Made by a program: the position numbers and the translations under genes
Part shown: positions 62,401 to 64,000 of the stretch, in pieces
Numbering within the stretch: position 1 is the stretch's first letter
Layout of the letters: each line of letters begins with the position of its first letter
NCBI GenBank assembly: GCA_023250955.1
Contig: JAHEZQ010000008.1
Span: forward strand, 62,001-126,000
Source of the DNA: Melioribacter sp.
GTDB lineage: Bacteria; Bacteroidota; Ignavibacteria; Ignavibacteriales; Melioribacteraceae
DNA length: 64,000 nt
Direction: 5' to 3'
Notes under the pieces: generated by a model
Database searches by the model: none
Told to the model about the DNA's origin: nothing
The model's input: the letters and a program-made list of their open reading frames with translations, nothing else

Positions 62401-62585
62401 ATGCTTTCATCCAGCATAACGGATATAACTCGTTTGTCATTTTCAGCCCTATCTAACTTAAATTTGTCAAGTTGTTCAACCCGATCCAATTCCTTAATTG
62501 AAGATTCAATTTCACTTTTTTCTGAATCTTTCAATTGTTGATTTGTTTTAATGAGGTTCAATATTTTATTAAGATGTTGATTCAT
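59412..62585 (-). CDS. SpoIIE/RsbU-type PP2C phosphatase with four repeat units
   Basis: This is a 1057-aa protein. After an N-terminal coiled coil (1-80) come four repeats of about 185 residues, each opening with SALEKVRTIAM / LERVRARTMAMQKSDELAE-type sequence and ending in a Tyr-x-x-Phe-coil linker with EAQAREAQIE (units near 84, 270, 455 and 638). The C-terminus (about 825-1057) is a SpoIIE PP2C domain: EARQLQLAMLPKELPQ, EVGGDYYDFH, VIGDATGHGMKAG, VLMLTDGLPE. It dephosphorylates an STAS protein in a partner switch. A TTG at 62594 is an alternative start; the ATG at 62585 overlaps the end of the FIST gene. The repeats are probably GAF-like sensors, as in other Bacteroidota proteins, but their ligand is unknown. 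Confidence 0.88.
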   Translation of the reverse strand: MNQHLNKILNLIKTNQQLKDSEKSEIESSIKELDRVEQLDKFKLDRAENDKRVISVMLDESIQDLERKTKAIEAQNRELEIESALEKVRTIAMGMRKPADMLDVCKTISLQLQFLGLQEIRNVQTAIFYEQRGIYMNYEFYAKHNKTFVTETTYTNNEIHNEFATKMLKGKGETFITHLKGDEVKDWIAYQKTTNVFIDKYLETAPSLNYYFFSLGPVALGISTYLPLTEDEINLFKRFLKVFELAYQRYLDIEKAEAQAREAQIELALERVRARTMAMQKSDELAETAYILFQQFKELDEAPQMITIGIMNEEKRLIEFWITDGGGEGSNVSGKFNASIDEPILLNKIFIAWKEQRKSIVIELAGKELQDWINYRVALSGVSDNNDYSNSHASIIVGFFSKGILSISTYESRSHETVLLLERFAGVFDLTYTRFQDLKNAEAQAREAQIEASLERVRTRSMAMHKSEELVDASTVLFDELKSLNIETIRTGVGIVDSINETVEVWSSQLIELKQNNILGIVPFNIHPFFERYFESWNSKEPYFFYELNGNELKDYYKTMSSILSYPEKKEFNPRELFYIFFFPEGSLNVVTHNLLSEDECNLMIRFTRVFGLVYRRFLDLKLAEAQAREAQIETSLERVRSRTMAMQQSDELAETAAVVFRQLMNLGIEPNRIYIAIIKDEKGFGEFWITDEDGSKVSSGFTANLNANPTFQKMYEGWKGQKKSITIDMQGKELEEYFKHLSLLNVPFKGGLSQKRRVQSIAYFSKGFIGIASPDEPKIETIQLLERFAAVFNLTYTRFNDLLQAEAQNKIIMAENERKTTELDEARQLQLAMLPKELPQLPNLDIAVCMKTATEVGGDYYDFHVGDGGTLTAVIGDATGHGMKAGTMVTITKSLFNSLASGENILDTYFKISTVIKDMKFRQLSMCLTMLKINQKQLSISSAAMPPALIYKKNKRTIEEISIHGMPLGAMNNFPYSLEKIELEKGDTVLMLTDGLPELKNSKNEMYGYDRIKTEFHLAGEKEPEKIIEHLKNSASNWANGKEPEDDITFVVIKIK

Positions 62586-63726
62586 TACATTCAATTTCCT
62601 TTAGTAAAGCAAGCGAACAGGTTAGGTTGTAAAATTCAGATTGCCCTTCAGAATTACGGCCAATCTCACCGAATGAAAAAAGTCCAATCATTGGAGAATT
62701 CCATAATTGATTTATTCTTTGTATTTCATCTGTCATCCACGGACCAAAAGCAATTTCACGACCCTGGCACGAGAAAAGAATCATAGCATCTGCGCTTCCA
62801 ACAATTTTTTTATAATTAGCAAATTCAACAATAACATTATCTACTACTTCAAAACCTGGAAGCATACAGAATTTAACTTTTGAACCTTTCGGTAAACTGC
62901 CCGCAAACACAACAGATTTATTATTAAAATTGGCAAATACTGGTGTACGCGAGATGGGAGACCTGTTTTCCCTTTGAAGTTGAATATGGAATGAACTAGC
63001 AAGATTCAACATATCGGTTTCACTTTTTAGATCTTCAACATTCTTCCCACTATACCTTAAAATTAAATCGAGTGCAGGTTGGTCATCAATTGTATAGACA
63101 ATATTTCCATCACTTGAAGTTATAGTATGGAACATACCGACTGGTTTACTTCCCCCAGTTGCATATCCATTAACGCTAATTTTTTCTTCGTTTAGTATTA
63201 GTGCTATTAAACCATCTGTAGAAAATTTAGAATTTGTAAAAACAAATGTTTCTATGTTATCAAGATTACTAGCTGCAAGTCCTCCGAATAAAGCTGTTTC
63301 TTTCCCGGTTGTATTTTGGATTCCTTCAATTATTCTTTCACCATCTGTTTTTATTCCACCGCTGGCAACTAGAAATGCTGGTTGGTTAAAAGTTGTTTTC
63401 CCAATCTCACCGATTGATTTTGCAATTTCTTCTGTAGAACTACTTCCGGTTTCCCTAAATTCTATTTTGAAGTACTCCCGTTTTATTTCCATCATCAAAA
63501 CAACAATTGAATCTGTATCATAGTTTTTATCAATAAACTGTCCGTATGCAGATGCCCCGAATATTGCTATTTGGTTTTTATCGAATATGTTGCAGACTTT
63601 TTGAACATCATTCTTATTGGGTAAGAAACAAATAGCAATGGTTGGTTTAAAACCATCGGTCATGCTTTCCTTAAGAGAGGTTCCTATTTCTTCAGGAGAT
63701 ATTCCTTTAATGGATTTTGCTTGCAT
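62569..63726 (-). CDS. FIST-domain sensory protein
   Basis: This is a 385-aa cytosolic protein with an N-terminal FIST half (about 20-200: IFGASAYGQF, LVASGGIKTDGERIIEG, TALFGGLAASN) and FIST_C (about 210-370: IDDQPALDLILRYSGKN, ADAMILFSCQGREIAFG, GLFSFGEIG). FIST proteins are thought to bind small ligands such as amino acids and pass signals to chemotaxis, kinase or cyclase partners. Its last 17 nt overlap the phosphatase start, so the two are coupled. It most likely sets phosphatase activity, or gives it a ligand, ahead of the STAS switch. Confidence 0.9.
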   Translation of the reverse strand: MQAKSIKGISPEEIGTSLKESMTDGFKPTIAICFLPNKNDVQKVCNIFDKNQIAIFGASAYGQFIDKNYDTDSIVVLMMEIKREYFKIEFRETGSSSTEEIAKSIGEIGKTTFNQPAFLVASGGIKTDGERIIEGIQNTTGKETALFGGLAASNLDNIETFVFTNSKFSTDGLIALILNEEKISVNGYATGGSKPVGMFHTITSSDGNIVYTIDDQPALDLILRYSGKNVEDLKSETDMLNLASSFHIQLQRENRSPISRTPVFANFNNKSVVFAGSLPKGSKVKFCMLPGFEVVDNVIVEFANYKKIVGSADAMILFSCQGREIAFGPWMTDEIQRINQLWNSPMIGLFSFGEIGRNSEGQSEFYNLTCSLALLKEIECNESTS

Positions 63727-63743
63727 AATATTTTTATAATTAA

Positions 63744-63783
63744 ACTACCTTGAAGATCAGATAACATAAACCTTCAAGGTAGT
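63744..63783 (-). terminator. probable terminator or leader hairpin
   Basis: A perfect 12-bp inverted repeat (ACTACCTTGAAG 63744-63755 and CTTCAAGGTAGT 63772-63783) with a 16-nt loop lies between the stop of the cupin gene and the FIST start. On the minus strand it is followed by TTTAATT, a short T-rich tract. It fits termination after the cupin gene, or a 5' leader structure for FIST. Confidence 0.55.
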
Positions 63784-63845
63784 AATTCTTAAAAGTACAG
63801 TAACTATGTTACTTTTATTTAGAACATTTATTAAAGATTAAATTT

Positions 63846-64000
63846 TTATTTCTTCGGTGATTTTAATTCAACTAAAATAAGTTCAAAAGGTTTTTTGCCA
63901 AGGTTTTCCGGTAAATGTTTTCCTCCGGGTGTCCACATTGCAGTTCCAGCTTTCGAGTTTGCCAATACACTTTTACCATCAGGGAAAGTAAATTTGTTTT
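63846..64000 (-). CDS. cupin-like protein, C-terminal part only
   Basis: The minus strand from the window edge reads in one frame for about 51 codons to a TAA at 63846, giving FTFPDGKSVLANSKAGTAMW, PGGKHLPENLGKKPFE and a final LILVELKSPKK. The GxxHxxENxGxKPFExILVELK pattern is typical of the C-terminal strand of small cupin-domain proteins. The 5' part lies outside the window, so function and full length are unknown. Confidence 0.7.
   Translation of the reverse strand, partial: NKFTFPDGKSVLANSKAGTAMWTPGGKHLPENLGKKPFELILVELKSPKK

Overview
The window is an AT-rich chromosomal segment of a Gram-negative bacterium of the Bacteroidota/Chlorobi side of the tree. An Ignavibacteria-like lineage is the best guess. 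The evidence is two secreted enzymes ending in type IX secretion (T9SS type A) sorting domains with the NYPNPFNP-type motif, several TonB-dependent receptors and outer-membrane barrels, no SusD partner for the pectin receptor, and many PAS-rich kinases. This placement is inferred from protein style; no rRNA or other phylogenetic marker is present. Almost every gene is on the minus strand; the exceptions are a PLP decarboxylase (105), a porin-like protein (12638) and uxaE (48587).

Region 1 (1-13.7 kb) is accessory metabolism and envelope. It holds an aromatic-amino-acid-type decarboxylase, then a tightly coupled type III polyketide synthase / methyltransferase / flavoprotein operon that resembles phenolic-lipid (alkylresorcinol-quinone) loci. 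Three tandem paralogous secreted serine hydrolases follow, then a zinc phospholipase C/P1-nuclease-like protein fused to a probable barrel, a C45-type Ntn-hydrolase lipoprotein, a small outer-membrane protein and a porin.

Region 2 (13.7-21.8 kb) is a sensory operon in the order TonB receptor, YfiR-family protein, CHASE8-HAMP-PAS histidine kinase, lone receiver, and REC-(PAS)5 hybrid kinase.

Region 3 (22.2-49.8 kb) is a pectin and hexuronate locus. Operon A runs DUF4861 protein, TonB receptor, beta-helix T9SS protein, PL9 lyase, GH105, CE8 esterase, KduD, KdgK, carbohydrate esterase, PL2 lyase. Operon B runs UxuB-type reductase, PfkB kinase, LarA-like epimerase, KduI, Eda, ExuT-like transporter, UxaC, LacI regulator, GH28. 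A divergent uxaE lies at the head of operon B. Extracellular enzymes de-esterify and cut pectin. Unsaturated uronates go through KduI and KduD to KDG; galacturonate and glucuronate go through UxaC, UxaE and UxuB to mannonate; KDG kinase and Eda finish the route. No mannonate dehydratase is present, and a LarA-family (Ni-pincer epimerase) homologue sits in the operon instead. A LacI-style half-palindrome (TTATCG[G/T]TAA) lies upstream of both operons.

Region 4 (50-58.4 kb) repeats the logic of region 2: membrane kinase, lone receiver, giant REC-(PAS)9 kinase, lone receiver. The catalytic core of the big kinase is almost the same as in region 2. Region 5 (59-63.7 kb) is a FIST / SpoIIE phosphatase / STAS partner-switching operon. 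The window ends inside a small cupin gene.
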